64,000 bases of DNA from Clostridium homopropionicum DSM 5847 (GTDB lineage: Bacteria; Bacillota; Clostridia; Clostridiales; Clostridiaceae), in contig NZ_LHUR01000005.1 in the NCBI RefSeq assembly GCF_001263795.1, positions 153,763 to 217,762 of the forward strand. The letters run 5' to 3'. The position numbers and the translations under genes are program-made. Below, piece by piece: positions 54,616 through 63,904 of this stretch. The notes under the pieces were generated by a model. It ran no database searches and was not told the DNA's origin. It was given only the letters and a program-made list of their open reading frames with translations. Numbering within the stretch: the stretch's first letter is position 1; every line of letters starts with the position of its first letter.

Positions 54616-56275
54616 AATGTAATGCTCCCCCTTCAACAGATAATACTCCTTCGTGAATTACCTCAGCAGTAGTAGGATGTGCAAAGATAGTCTCTATTAT
54701 CTGTTCTGTTGTTAAGCCATTTCTAATTGCTATGGTTAATGGCGAGATTAAATCTGCTGAATTTATTCCAATGATGCTGGCTCCCACTATCTTTCTTGTA
54801 GCTTTGTCTTTTATTATTTTAATAAAGCCTCTTTCATCTCCCATAGTAAGTGCCTTACCATTAGCCGCATAAGGAAACTTTCCAATCTCAATATTTAGTC
54901 CCTTTTCTTTAGCTATTTTTTCTGTTAAACCAACTGTAGCTATTTCTGGGTGAGTAAATATTGCGCTTGGAACAGCACTATAATCCATTTCCATATCCTT
55001 GCCCATTATATTTTCAACAGCTACTAGCCCTTGGTGAGATGCCACATGAGCTAATTGAATAATATTTGTAGCATCACCTATAGCATATATATTAGACACA
55101 TTAGTGTTCATTTTTAAGCTTACTTTTATTCCTTTTTTATTGTCATTTAATTCTACCCCAGCATTTTCTAATGATAAATTATCTAAATAAGGCTTTCTTC
55201 CAACAGCCATAAGAACTTTATGGATCGATATATATTTTGCCTCTCCATTTTTAGTGAACTTTAATATGCTCTTATTATCTTCTGTATCAATTATTTCTTC
55301 CACCTTAGAGCCTGTATAAAGAGTGATTCCTTTTTTCTTAGCTGCAGCTGTGATTTCATGTATTACATCTTGGTCTAACATTTGAAGTATATTGTCTAAA
55401 AATTCTACTACAGATACCTTTACTCCAAAGGATGCAAAAATAAATGCAAATTCCATTCCTATAACTCCGCCGCCGATTATAGCTAAGCTTTCTGGAAGCT
55501 CTTTTAAATCTAAAATTTCTTTGCTTGTTAGAACATTTTTAGATTTTGCTCCTGGTATAGGTAAATATACAGTTTCTGAACCAGTTGCTAAAATTACATT
55601 TTTACTGTGTATTTGTATTTTTTTATCCTCTGTTTCCGCTTCTACTGTATTTTTGTCTAAAAACTTTCCATTGCCTTTTATAACTTTAATACTGTTTTTA
55701 TCCATTAAATATTCTATACCCTGAACTAATCGAGATACTATAGAATTTTTTCTTTCTATTACTTTTGCCATGTCTACCTTAAATTCTTTTGCGGTTATGC
55801 CAAAGGCATCAGCCTCTCTAATGCTATCATACACTTCTGCAGAACGGACAAGAGCCTTTGTAGGTATACAGCCACAGTTTAAACATGTACCTCCTAAGAA
55901 TTCTTTTTCTACAAGAACAACCTTTGCTCCCATCTTAGAAGCTTTAATTGCAGCTACATATCCACCAGGACCACCACCAATGACTGTTATTTCACTTTCT
56001 ATTTTTTCCACTGGCTTTATCTTTTCTTCATTTTTACTTGAATTATTTTCTTCTTGAACCTCTCTTACCTTTAAAAGAACTTGCGCAACTTTTACTTCCA
56101 TACCTTCTTCAACTTCAATAGATTCTACAATTCCATTACATGTAGCTTTTATTACTGCATTTCCCTTCTTAGTTTCCATTGTTAAGAGTTCTTGTCCTGC
56201 TGCAATCTTGCTGCCCACCTGTACATTAATTTTACCTATACTTCCTAATCTTGTAGCTTTAACTTCTGTAATCAT
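54605..56275 (-). CDS. lpdA: Dihydrolipoyl dehydrogenase with fused N-terminal lipoyl domain
   Basis: The 556-residue protein begins with a lipoyl domain (about 1-72, attachment lysine in METKKGNA, Lys37), a Lys/Glu linker (75-95), then an FAD/NAD flavoprotein: VIGGGPGGYVAAI, the redox disulfide GGTCLNCGCIPTKA, the GGGVIGMEFA NAD site and the C-terminal His-Glu pair (HPTTAEVIHEG). It would reoxidise dihydrolipoyl groups to NAD+. No E1/E2 or glycine-cleavage genes are nearby. GGAGGT precedes the ATG. Confidence 0.95.
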   Translation of the reverse strand: MITEVKATRLGSIGKINVQVGSKIAAGQELLTMETKKGNAVIKATCNGIVESIEVEEGMEVKVAQVLLKVREVQEENNSSKNEEKIKPVEKIESEITVIGGGPGGYVAAIKASKMGAKVVLVEKEFLGGTCLNCGCIPTKALVRSAEVYDSIREADAFGITAKEFKVDMAKVIERKNSIVSRLVQGIEYLMDKNSIKVIKGNGKFLDKNTVEAETEDKKIQIHSKNVILATGSETVYLPIPGAKSKNVLTSKEILDLKELPESLAIIGGGVIGMEFAFIFASFGVKVSVVEFLDNILQMLDQDVIHEITAAAKKKGITLYTGSKVEEIIDTEDNKSILKFTKNGEAKYISIHKVLMAVGRKPYLDNLSLENAGVELNDNKKGIKVSLKMNTNVSNIYAIGDATNIIQLAHVASHQGLVAVENIMGKDMEMDYSAVPSAIFTHPEIATVGLTEKIAKEKGLNIEIGKFPYAANGKALTMGDERGFIKIIKDKATRKIVGASIIGINSADLISPLTIAIRNGLTTEQIIETIFAHPTTAEVIHEGVLSVEGGALHFAE

Positions 56276-56349
56276 GATTTACCTCCAAAATAAATAATAA
56301 AAAGAATCAAAGGAAAACTAACAATTCTAGTTTCCCTTAAAAATAGGTT

Positions 56350-56793
56350 TTATTTTTCAATTGTAATTTTGGCTTTGTCCAGTTTTACACCATTACCTAT
56401 AGAGTCTCCAACAGGACACCTTTTTTCAATGAACTCTACAAATTCCTTAATTGTCTCCTCTGAAGCATCACTCTTTATATGCATATTAAATCTAATATTT
56501 GAATAGCCCATTCTAACATCTGCAAGTCCTAAGAAACCATCTGTATCTAAATCTCCTTCTACTTCTACCCAAAAATCTTCTAAGTTGATACCAAATTCTC
56601 CTGCAAAAGCTGATGCAACTATTGTTTGGCATGCACCAAGACTGCAAAGTAATAATTCAACTGGATTCATTCCTCTGTTTGTTCCACCTAGTTCTTCTGG
56701 TTCGTCTATTAATACTTTAAAATCTCTAGCTTCAGCTTCTACTGCTAAGCCTTCTTTTTTTCTTGCTATTGCTTTAAACGTTGTCATTGGCAT
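56350..56793 (-). CDS. OsmC family peroxiredoxin-like protein
   Basis: The 147-residue protein has the OsmC/Ohr fold with the two reactive cysteines: one in LLCSLGACQTIVASA and one in EKRCPVGDS. Family members reduce organic hydroperoxides with lipoyl or thiol donors; a lipoyl-bearing Lpd lies just downstream on the same strand. ATG 56793 follows AAAGGAG by 8 bases; GTG 56802 sits within that site. Confidence 0.88.
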   Translation of the reverse strand: MPMTTFKAIARKKEGLAVEAEARDFKVLIDEPEELGGTNRGMNPVELLLCSLGACQTIVASAFAGEFGINLEDFWVEVEGDLDTDGFLGLADVRMGYSNIRFNMHIKSDASEETIKEFVEFIEKRCPVGDSIGNGVKLDKAKITIEK

Positions 56794-56855
56794 AATAAAC
56801 ACTCCTTTATAAATTTATTTTTGTTTCACTATCTCTTAGTAATTGTTAATATTTT

Positions 56856-56892
56856 AATTATTGTAACAGCAATGATTGCTGTTACAATAATT
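56856..56892. promoter_or_regulatory. Perfect 17-bp palindrome, candidate operator
   Basis: AATTATTGTAACAGCAA, a TGA spacer, and its exact reverse complement lie 63 bases upstream of osmC. The marR gene ends 63 bases away on the other side. Size and symmetry fit a dimeric MarR/OhrR-type operator. A terminator-type role is less likely because it has no T run. Confidence 0.5.
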
Positions 56893-56919
56893 AGTATAGC
56901 AACTATTATGGAAAATAAC

Positions 56920-56945
56920 AACGCCTGAAAAAGGCGTTTTTTATT
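56920..56945. terminator. Terminator near marR 3' end
   Basis: AACGCCT and AGGCGTT form a 7-bp GC-rich stem with a T run on the plus strand; on the minus strand it lies past the marR stop, with a weaker tail. Confidence 0.55.
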
Positions 56946-56954
56946 AATAAAATT

Positions 56955-57389
56955 TTATATTTCTTTTGAATCCACGTTATTTGTAATTTTATCTAGTACA
57001 TGCTTAAATATTCTTATCTCTTCATCATTTAATCCTTCTCTTACTATTAAACTCATCTTTTCTCCTTCTGGTAAAAGTTCCGTCCTCAAATTACTTCCTT
57101 TCTTTGTTAAAGATATGAAGATTACTCTTCTATCTTCTAAACTTCTTTCCCTGATTATATATTCTTCCCTTTCCATTCTATCTAAAAGCCTTACTACTGT
57201 TGATGCTTTTATATTCATAAGATTTGCCAGCTCAGCCTGAGTTAATTTGTTATGCTTACCAATATAATAAAGTGCCATCCATTGAACTCGTGTAATTCCT
57301 TTTTTTGTTAATATTTCATTGAAATAATCTGCAACTTTTTTTGCTGTAACTCCTGTGATGAAAGCTAAACATGTATCTATATCAAACAT
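56955..57389 (-). CDS. MarR family transcriptional regulator
   Basis: The 144-residue winged-helix regulator has RVQWMALYYIGKHNKLTQAELANLM, KASTVVRLLDRMEREEYIIRERSLEDRRVIFISLT, the recognition helix and wing. A cysteine at residue 7 (DTCLAFITG) lies where OhrR-type sensors keep their peroxide-reactive cysteine. With an OsmC gene next to it, a thiol-peroxide role is plausible but not shown. GGGGG precedes the ATG. Confidence 0.9.
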   Translation of the reverse strand: MFDIDTCLAFITGVTAKKVADYFNEILTKKGITRVQWMALYYIGKHNKLTQAELANLMNIKASTVVRLLDRMEREEYIIRERSLEDRRVIFISLTKKGSNLRTELLPEGEKMSLIVREGLNDEEIRIFKHVLDKITNNVDSKEI

Positions 57390-57607
57390 TAAATTATACC
57401 CCCTATTAAAATACTTACTTTTAATATATTATGACAAATTTTCTTAAAGTTCAATATGCATATGATAAAATGCCATATTAATAACTCATTTGTCTTAAAA
57501 AAGCATTTTTAATATTTCTATTTTACAAATTCTCAACCTTATTTTTTGATAAAATACGATATTTTCTTTTATAAAGATATTATATTATCACCAAATTATC
57601 TATATTA

Positions 57608-57636
57608 TTGACAAATTAATAATTTAAAATTAAAAT
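57608..57636 (+). promoter_or_regulatory. Promoter of amtB
   Basis: TTGACA, a 17-base spacer and TAAAAT lie 43 bases before the amtB start. The rest of the 290-base gap 57390-57679 is AT-rich and shows no further structure. Confidence 0.7.
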
Positions 57637-57679
57637 GATAGAGTGTGTTTAAAATATAAAATATGGGGGGAACTTAATT

Positions 57680-58927
57680 ATGGGATTAAACGGAGCAGAT
57701 ATGTCTTTTGTTATCTTCTCAGCAGCACTAGTTATGTTAATGGTACCTGGACTAGCACTTTTTTATGGAGGTATGGTAAAAAGTAAGAATGTTCTTGGTA
57801 CAACTATGCACAGCTATGCTGCATTAATAATAATATCTATTCAATGGATATTGATTGGATATTCTCTTGCCTTTGGACCTGATATAAAAGGGTTTATTGG
57901 CAGTTTGGATTGGTCTTTTTTGCATAATGTTGGCTTTGAAGCTGATGGAGTTTATTCCACATCAATTCCACATTTATTATTTGCTGTTTTTCAAATGATG
58001 TTCGCTGCTATCACAGTAGCAGTTATTTCAGGATCTTTTGCTGAACGTATGAGATTTCCTGCTTTTATTATATTTGTAATCTTATGGAGCACATTTGTGT
58101 ATGACCCTATCGCTCACTGGGTATGGGGAAGTGCAAATGGAAACTTTGGTTGGTTAAAAAATTTAGGTGTTCTAGACTTTGCTGGAGGAAACGTTGTTGA
58201 AATAAATTCAGGTATTTCTGGTCTTGTTGCTGCCCTTGTAATTGGTAGAAGAAAAAAAACTAAGCCAGAACCTCATCATATTCCTATGGCAATCTTAGGT
58301 GGAGGTTTACTATGGTTCGGATGGTTTGGATTTAATGCTGGAAGTGCTCTTGCAGCCAATGGTGTCGCAGTAAATGCCTTTTTAACTACTAACACTTCTG
58401 CAGCTGCCGGAGCTATTTCTTGGGCTGCTTGCGAATGGATAATCAATAAAAAGCCAACAGTACTTGGAACAGTAACTGGTGCAGTAGCAGGTCTTGTTGC
58501 TATAACTCAAGGTGCTGGATATGTTACTCCAACATCAGCAATTTTCATAGGATTAGTCGGAGGAATAGCAAGCTTTTTCGCCATTGCATTCTTAAAAGTT
58601 AAACTTGGATATGACGATACATTAGATGCATTTGGATGCCATGGAGTTGCTGGATTTTGGGGAGCAATAGCAACTGCAATATTTGCAACAACAAAAGTAA
58701 ACCCTGCAGGTGCAGATGGTGTTTTATACGGAAATTTTGAGCTTCTAAAAGTTCACCTGATATCAGCTCTAAGTTGTGCTCTTTATGCAGCAATAGTGAC
58801 CTTTGTAATATTAAAAGTTATTGGGGTATTTGTAAAGATAAGAACTGATGAGGAAGAAGAAAGTGTAGGTTTAGACGTATCTCTTCATGGTGAAGAAGCT
58901 TATGCAAATAGCGGTCTTGATTTATAG
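57680..58927 (+). CDS. amtB: Ammonium transporter AmtB
   Basis: The 415-residue protein has 11 membrane helices and the Amt pattern: SAALVMLMVPGLALFYGGMVKSKN, the VFQMMFAAITVAVISG stretch, and DTLDAFGCHGVAGFWGAI with one twin-His residue. It forms a trimeric ammonium channel. A P-II gene follows 120 bases later in the same direction, the usual amtB-glnK arrangement. Ribosome site GGGGGG. Confidence 0.96.
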   Translation: MGLNGADMSFVIFSAALVMLMVPGLALFYGGMVKSKNVLGTTMHSYAALIIISIQWILIGYSLAFGPDIKGFIGSLDWSFLHNVGFEADGVYSTSIPHLLFAVFQMMFAAITVAVISGSFAERMRFPAFIIFVILWSTFVYDPIAHWVWGSANGNFGWLKNLGVLDFAGGNVVEINSGISGLVAALVIGRRKKTKPEPHHIPMAILGGGLLWFGWFGFNAGSALAANGVAVNAFLTTNTSAAAGAISWAACEWIINKKPTVLGTVTGAVAGLVAITQGAGYVTPTSAIFIGLVGGIASFFAIAFLKVKLGYDDTLDAFGCHGVAGFWGAIATAIFATTKVNPAGADGVLYGNFELLKVHLISALSCALYAAIVTFVILKVIGVFVKIRTDEEEESVGLDVSLHGEEAYANSGLDL

Positions 58928-59053
58928 ATTAATTCCTTATAATTAACATTTTAACATTGTCTAAAGCTTGTTATAGCTTTTATTCAGAATCTATGTTATT
59001 ATACTTCTATATATCTGAATGTAATAATTATTTAGGTACAAGGGGGCATGTTT

Positions 59054-59416
59054 ATGAACACAAAAATGACCAAAATAGATATAATTACACGTCCAAATAA
59101 GTTTGAAGAATTGAAAGAAGAATTACGAAAAATAGGAATCACTGGTATGACTGTTTCTAATGTTCTAGGATGTGGAATGCAAAAGGGTTACACTGAATAT
59201 TATCGTGGTGTACCTGTAGACATTAACTTAATTCCAAAGGTAAAAGTAGAAATTGTAGTTTGCGAAGTCCCTGTTGACTTAGTTGTGAAAACTGCAGAAA
59301 AAGTACTTAGAACTGGTAAAATTGGTGATGGAAAGATATTTATTTATGATGTAGCTAATGTAGTAAAAATTAGAACTGGCGAAGAAGGTAGAGATGCCTT
59401 ACAGGATCATGAATAA
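59054..59416 (+). CDS. P-II family nitrogen regulatory protein
   Basis: The 120-residue trimeric sensor binds ATP/ADP and 2-oxoglutarate and would gate AmtB. Its pattern is clear: IITRPNKFEELKEEL, GITGMTVSNVLGCGMQKGYTEYYRG, and TGKIGDGKIFIYDV near the end. In the T-loop the RGAEY tyrosine (Tyr51, uridylylation site) is replaced: RGVPVD. So regulation by GlnD-type uridylylation is unlikely. ATG 59054 has GGGGG 7 bases upstream. Confidence 0.92.
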   Translation: MNTKMTKIDIITRPNKFEELKEELRKIGITGMTVSNVLGCGMQKGYTEYYRGVPVDINLIPKVKVEIVVCEVPVDLVVKTAEKVLRTGKIGDGKIFIYDVANVVKIRTGEEGRDALQDHE

Positions 59417-59432
59417 TCATTAGTTTTTATGC

Positions 59433-59476
59433 AAATAAGGCACAATGATGGAATTAACCATTATTGTGCCTTATTT
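59433..59476. terminator. Bidirectional terminator
   Basis: AAATAAGGCACAAT and ATTGTGCCTTATTT form a perfect 14-bp stem between the P-II gene and the convergent SGNH hydrolase. Confidence 0.8.
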
Positions 59477-59479
59477 TAA

Positions 59480-60106
59480 TTACAATATTTTCTTAACTAT
59501 TCTTGCTACTTCAAATCCTAAGATTTTGTGACTTTCTTCATCTAGATGAACTCCATCTATAGAACTTGTTTTGATAATTTCGTTTGAATCAAATAAAATA
59601 ACTTCACTATTTTCGAATACTTTATTAAATTCACAAGGTAACCTTTGGCTTTTTTCTTCTGCACCAAAAAAGGCTCCCTTTGGCTCATCTAGATTTCCAA
59701 TCTTTGTAGGTATAATAACAAGTATTTTGGGTGTCTTTTCTCCAACACCAGTTTTACTTTCTCTTGTTATATTAACTAGAGTTTCAATAGATTTTGCAAT
59801 ATCGTAAGCTGTTACATTAAATCTATATTTTAAATCATTTGCTCCTAAATAAAATATAATTAAATCAATTGGCTTATGACTATGAATACATGGGATAAGA
59901 TATGTCTTTCCGTTTTTAAATTCTCCTTCAATAGGATCATTCCACACTGTTGTTCTTCCATTTAACCCTTCAGTTATTACTTTATAGTCTTCTCCTAATT
60001 CCTTTTCAAGAATACTGCTCCATCTTATTCCTTCATTATACTTTTTCTTTGTTCTAGGATTATAACCCCATGTATTAGAATCTCCATAACATAATACAGT
60101 TTTCAT
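59480..60106 (-). CDS. SGNH/GDSL hydrolase
   Basis: The 208-residue enzyme has the block I serine in CYGDSNTWGYN, a block III FYLGANDLKY and a block V Asp-His (DGVHLDEESH). It would be an esterase or lipase, cytoplasmic since no signal peptide is seen. Substrate unknown. It is downstream of the DMT transporter on the same strand, 48 bases away, so they may be co-transcribed. Confidence 0.9.
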   Translation of the reverse strand: MKTVLCYGDSNTWGYNPRTKKKYNEGIRWSSILEKELGEDYKVITEGLNGRTTVWNDPIEGEFKNGKTYLIPCIHSHKPIDLIIFYLGANDLKYRFNVTAYDIAKSIETLVNITRESKTGVGEKTPKILVIIPTKIGNLDEPKGAFFGAEEKSQRLPCEFNKVFENSEVILFDSNEIIKTSSIDGVHLDEESHKILGFEVARIVKKIL

Positions 60107-60154
60107 AATCTCACCCTTATCTTAAAGTTATTTCATATTACAGTGGATAAAATA

Positions 60155-61054
60155 TTATAAGAATAATATTGCTACACCTACTATTGTAACCATTGAACCA
60201 AACAGCTCTTTTGAAGTTAACTTTTCTTTAAATAAAATTACTGCAGGAGGTATTATTAATACTGGTATAATAGCGGTTATAGTAGAAGTTACACCTGCTG
60301 AAGTGTACTGCAGGGATAAAAGTTGAAAGGAAACTCCTAAAAATGGTCCAAATAGTGCACCTACAGAAATTCTCTTAAGTGCTTCCTTATTTTTAAATGC
60401 TAAAGCTAAATTTCCCCATCTTTTCATAATAAAAAACAAGACTGTAAATCCAAATAATCCAGCAATGATTCTTATTTGAGTAGCTGCAAAAGGATTATAA
60501 TTCTGCATTCCAAATTTACTAATAACCATTCCTGTAGCTTGACCTACAGCTCCTAAAAAAGCAAAAAATAAGCCTTTAGCAGAATGTGCGAATTGTACCT
60601 TTCCTTCTTCTCCTTCTTTTTTCTTCAATACAACTAGTGCAATTCCTAGTACTGTTATAGTCATCCCTAAAATATTTACTTTAGTTAGTTTTTCACCTAG
60701 AACAAAATAACTTAAAATAGCCGTTAGTGGAGGTACAGAAGACATTATAAGCATAGAGATTCTAGCTCCAATTTCAACATACGCTTGGAATAGAAATAAG
60801 TCTCCTAACACAAACCCTACTAAACCAGATATAAGCAGCCAAACCCAAGTACTTGTACTGGCGTCAACAGGTAAAAATAACCCTCTTGAAATAAGTGTGT
60901 ATATACTAATAAATATGAATGCAAACATAAGTCTAATATAATTTACTTGAAGTGAACCAACTTTTTTACCTGCAGATTCAAAAACCATTGCAGTAGTTGT
61001 CCAAAAAAATGCTGTTAATAGTGCTGCAAACTCTCCTATGTGTGATTGAAACAT
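60155..61054 (-). CDS. EamA/DMT family transporter
   Basis: The 299-residue protein has ten membrane helices in two EamA halves (about 8-140 and 160-298), with repeated VNYIRLMFAFIF and TQIRIIAGLFGF stretches and the PVLIIPPAVILFKEKLTSKE helix-9/10 pattern. It would export a small metabolite. GGGGG precedes the ATG. Downstream of the MocR gene on the same strand. Confidence 0.9.
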   Translation of the reverse strand: MFQSHIGEFAALLTAFFWTTTAMVFESAGKKVGSLQVNYIRLMFAFIFISIYTLISRGLFLPVDASTSTWVWLLISGLVGFVLGDLFLFQAYVEIGARISMLIMSSVPPLTAILSYFVLGEKLTKVNILGMTITVLGIALVVLKKKEGEEGKVQFAHSAKGLFFAFLGAVGQATGMVISKFGMQNYNPFAATQIRIIAGLFGFTVLFFIMKRWGNLALAFKNKEALKRISVGALFGPFLGVSFQLLSLQYTSAGVTSTITAIIPVLIIPPAVILFKEKLTSKELFGSMVTIVGVAILFL

Positions 61055-61122
61055 TATTTTTCCCCCAAACTATGATGTTATTTGTCTATTTCTTTACTTG
61101 CTAAGTATAACAAAAATGCACA

Positions 61123-62565
61123 TTATAAAACAATAGCTCTTGCTTCTTCTCCTATAATTTTAATTCCTCTCTCCATTTCTTCCATAGATGCCCTACCAAA
61201 ACTCAATCTAATAGTATCCTCTCCCCTACCATCAGTATAGAATATATCTCCTGGCATAAATATGACTCCTCTTTTATAGCATCTTTGAAGCAGTTCCTTA
61301 GAATTTATATTATCCAGCTTTATAAATAAGTATAATCCCCCATCTCCTATTATCTCTTTATAAGGTATATACTTTTCTACTAAAGTTCTGCAGTACTTAT
61401 ATTTTTCCCTATATGTACTCCTTACTTTCTTTACATATCTTTCAAATACACCACTATTCATATATTCATAGAGAATTCCCTGATCTAAAAATGAGGTATG
61501 TATATTTTTGCTTCTTTTAATACTTTCAAGTATTTCTATAAGCCTTTTATCCCCAAATACCCATCCTATTCTGAGACCAGGAAAAAGTATCTTGGATAAA
61601 CTCCCAATATAAATTACTGAATTTTCTTCTCCACAAATAGCTGCCATAGGAGAAATATGACTCCCAAGATGCTGTAACTCTTCGTTAAAACCATCTTCAA
61701 TGATTGGAATATTTTCTTTCCTTAATATATCATACATAACTTCTCTGTTTTCATAAGGCATAACCATTCCTGTAGGATTATGATATGAAGGAATTATATA
61801 AGCTGCTTTTATTTTATTGTTCTTAAGCTTACTTTCTAACTGTTTAAAATCAACTCCATCACTGTTTATATTAATTCCTATAATATCAAGTTCATGAAGC
61901 TTCATTAATTTTATAGCAGTATTATGAGTTGGGTTTTCACAAATTATCTTATCCCCTTTCTCTGCAATAGCTGAAAGAACTATATCAAAACCTTCAGTGA
62001 AACCATTAGTGATTAATATATCTTTATTTTTTATATTTACTCCTTTGTTTTTCATATACTTCATCATAAAATCGATTAAGGGCTTATATCCTTTAGCATA
62101 TCCATAATTTAAAAGCTTTTCTCCCTCAATGGATATACGATTTAGAAATGCTCTCTTTACCTCTTCTAAATCAAATAACTTTTCGTCTGGAGCTATACTT
62201 TTAAAAGAAATCATTCCCTTCTTATATTGTTCTCCATGTTTCATTATATCTAACGATTCTGCCTTTTTTGCATAAGAAGTACAATTTCTTACCCAATCTA
62301 TATTCCATTCATTAGACTTTTTTAAGGGAACCTTTGATACAAAAGTTCCCTTTCCTTGTGCAGTATAAACTAATCCCTTATCTTGAAGTAATTCATAGCC
62401 CTTAATTACTGTAGTTCTACTTACTTTTAACATTATCCCCATTTCTCTCGTTGAAGGAAGCTTACTTTCATATGGAAGCATACCATTTTCAATCATATTT
62501 TTTATATAATTATAAACTTGAATAAATATTGCTTCCTTTTCATTTATTTTAAAATTAGAAAACAT
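61123..62565 (-). CDS. MocR/PdxR-type regulator with aminotransferase domain
   Basis: The 480-residue protein has an N-terminal GntR-type winged helix (about 15-80, LPSTREMGIMLKVSRTTVIKGYELLQ) fused to a fold-type I PLP aminotransferase-like domain with SLSKILFPGLRIGW holding the PLP lysine. Such proteins sense PLP or an aminated ligand and control nearby genes; here the EamA transporter on one side or Ddl on the other are candidates. Gap to ddl is 9 bases, so they overlap in one transcription unit. Confidence 0.92.
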   Translation of the reverse strand: MFSNFKINEKEAIFIQVYNYIKNMIENGMLPYESKLPSTREMGIMLKVSRTTVIKGYELLQDKGLVYTAQGKGTFVSKVPLKKSNEWNIDWVRNCTSYAKKAESLDIMKHGEQYKKGMISFKSIAPDEKLFDLEEVKRAFLNRISIEGEKLLNYGYAKGYKPLIDFMMKYMKNKGVNIKNKDILITNGFTEGFDIVLSAIAEKGDKIICENPTHNTAIKLMKLHELDIIGININSDGVDFKQLESKLKNNKIKAAYIIPSYHNPTGMVMPYENREVMYDILRKENIPIIEDGFNEELQHLGSHISPMAAICGEENSVIYIGSLSKILFPGLRIGWVFGDKRLIEILESIKRSKNIHTSFLDQGILYEYMNSGVFERYVKKVRSTYREKYKYCRTLVEKYIPYKEIIGDGGLYLFIKLDNINSKELLQRCYKRGVIFMPGDIFYTDGRGEDTIRLSFGRASMEEMERGIKIIGEEARAIVL

Positions 62566-62574
62566 TAAAACACC

Positions 62575-63486
62575 TCAAATCTTATTGTTACTCTCTCTAA
62601 TAGATATGTTAATTATTTCATCTAAAAGTTCACTAAAACTAAGCCCTTGAGCTTCAGAGCTTTTAGGAAATAGGCTATTTTTTGTCATCCCCGGAAGAGT
62701 ATTTATTTCTAAAACATATACTTCTTCATCCTTTATTATCATATCAATTCTAGCGTATACTTTCAAATTAAAAACATCCCAGCATTTACTAACAATATCT
62801 TCAACCTTATGCTTTAAAGTCTCGCTAAGTTCAATAATTTCTTCAACGGTATTTCCCTCTTTATACTTTGAATTAAAATCAAAAAATTTTGACTTGTGCT
62901 GAATAGAAATTACAGGAAGGAGCTTTCCATCTAAAAGGCAACAGGTTATCTCTTGTCCTTTTATAAATTCTTCAACTAAAATTCCTTTGTGATATTTCAA
63001 TAAGCTATCTAATGCTAATTGAAACTCTTCTTTATTATTAACGACAGCTATATCTATACTTGAGCCTCCATTGTTTGGTTTAAGAATTAGCGGGTAACCT
63101 ATAGCTTTAAGTTCATCATAATTACATTTCTTTTCCCTGCTTATATAAGCCCATTTAGGGGTTAAAATGTTTTCTCCCATAAATATTTTTTTACTCATAT
63201 GCTTGTTCATGCATAAGGAACTTGCTAATATACCACTTCCCGAATAAGGTATCTGAAAAGCTTCAAGAATTGCTTGCACTTCCCCGTCCTCACCAAAGCT
63301 TCCATGAAGAGCTAAGAAGGCAAAATCTAAGCATTTTGCTCTATCTATTAGTTGATATTTTGAATCTATAGGTACAGGCAAAATCTCATACTTGCTCTTA
63401 TCTAAATTATCTATAATTTCTTTTCCAGTTAAAATAGAAATTTCCTTTTCATTTGATACTCCACCCATTACAACTCCAACCTGCAT
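62575..63486 (-). CDS. ddl: D-alanine--D-alanine ligase
   Basis: The 303-residue ATP-grasp ligase joins two D-alanines for peptidoglycan. Traits: [19 protein letters not shown] at the N terminus, [57 protein letters not shown] 63486 is chosen (GGAGGT 7 bases upstream) rather than ATG 63492, which abuts the Shine-Dalgarno. It is the first gene of a minus-strand run with the MocR gene. Confidence 0.95.
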   Translation of the reverse strand: MQVGVVMGGVSNEKEISILTGKEIIDNLDKSKYEILPVPIDSKYQLIDRAKCLDFAFLALHGSFGEDGEVQAILEAFQIPYSGSGILASSLCMNKHMSKKIFMGENILTPKWAYISREKKCNYDELKAIGYPLILKPNNGGSSIDIAVVNNKEEFQLALDSLLKYHKGILVEEFIKGQEITCCLLDGKLLPVISIQHKSKFFDFNSKYKEGNTVEEIIELSETLKHKVEDIVSKCWDVFNLKVYARIDMIIKDEEVYVLEINTLPGMTKNSLFPKSSEAQGLSFSELLDEIINISIRESNNKI

Positions 63487-63592
63487 ATACATACCTCCAC
63501 TAGATTTCTTAATATTATTCTATTCTCTAGCTAGGTTAAGTTAAATATCCAGTGCTTCGCAATTTTAAACTCTAGGTGGTATTTATAAATAA

Positions 63593-63630
63593 AAAAGAAG
63601 CACTAAAATTTTTATTTTAGTGCTTCTTTT
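63593..63630 (-). terminator. rRNA operon terminator
   Basis: AAAAGAAGCACTAAAAT and ATTTTAGTGCTTCTTTT form a perfect 17-bp stem 6 bases past the 5S gene on the minus strand, followed by T residues. Confidence 0.85.
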
Positions 63631-63636
63631 TATTAA

Positions 63637-63752
63637 CCCGGCGGCGACCTACTCTTCCACACCGTCACCAGTGCAGTACCATCGGCGCTTTGAAGCTTAA
63701 CCTTCGTGTTCGGAATGGGAACGGGTGTTACCTTCAAGCCATAACCACCAGA
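63637..63752 (-). rRNA. rrf: 5S ribosomal RNA
   Basis: Minus-strand sequence begins TCTGGTGGTTATGGC and contains CACCCGTTCCCATTCCGAAC and GGTACTGCACTGGTGACGG, then ends with CGCCGCCGGG; length about 116 nt. It is the last gene of an rRNA operon whose 23S lies upstream. Confidence 0.95.
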
Positions 63753-63904
63753 TAGCCAGACATCCAAAATCTTCGATTTTGTGATGGTCGGCTACTCATG
63801 AGCTTCTGCTCAAGAGTGTCATTAATCAGTACTCCTCAGCTCTGCTGAGTGAGTTTCCTTTGAAAGAACTTTGTTCTCTCAAAATTGCACAGTGAATTAA
63901 TATT
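63753..63904 (-). other. 23S-5S spacer, rich in short hairpins, no tRNA
   Basis: About 150 bases with short stems CAAAATC/GATTTTG (loop TTC), CTCAGC/GCTGAG and GAAAGAAC/GTTCTCTC-like pairs. No tRNA clover is present. Part may act in rRNA processing. Confidence 0.5.

Noticed and set aside
63753..63904. tRNA gene in the rRNA spacer
   Set aside because: No acceptor, anticodon and T-arm set can be formed; only short unrelated hairpins.
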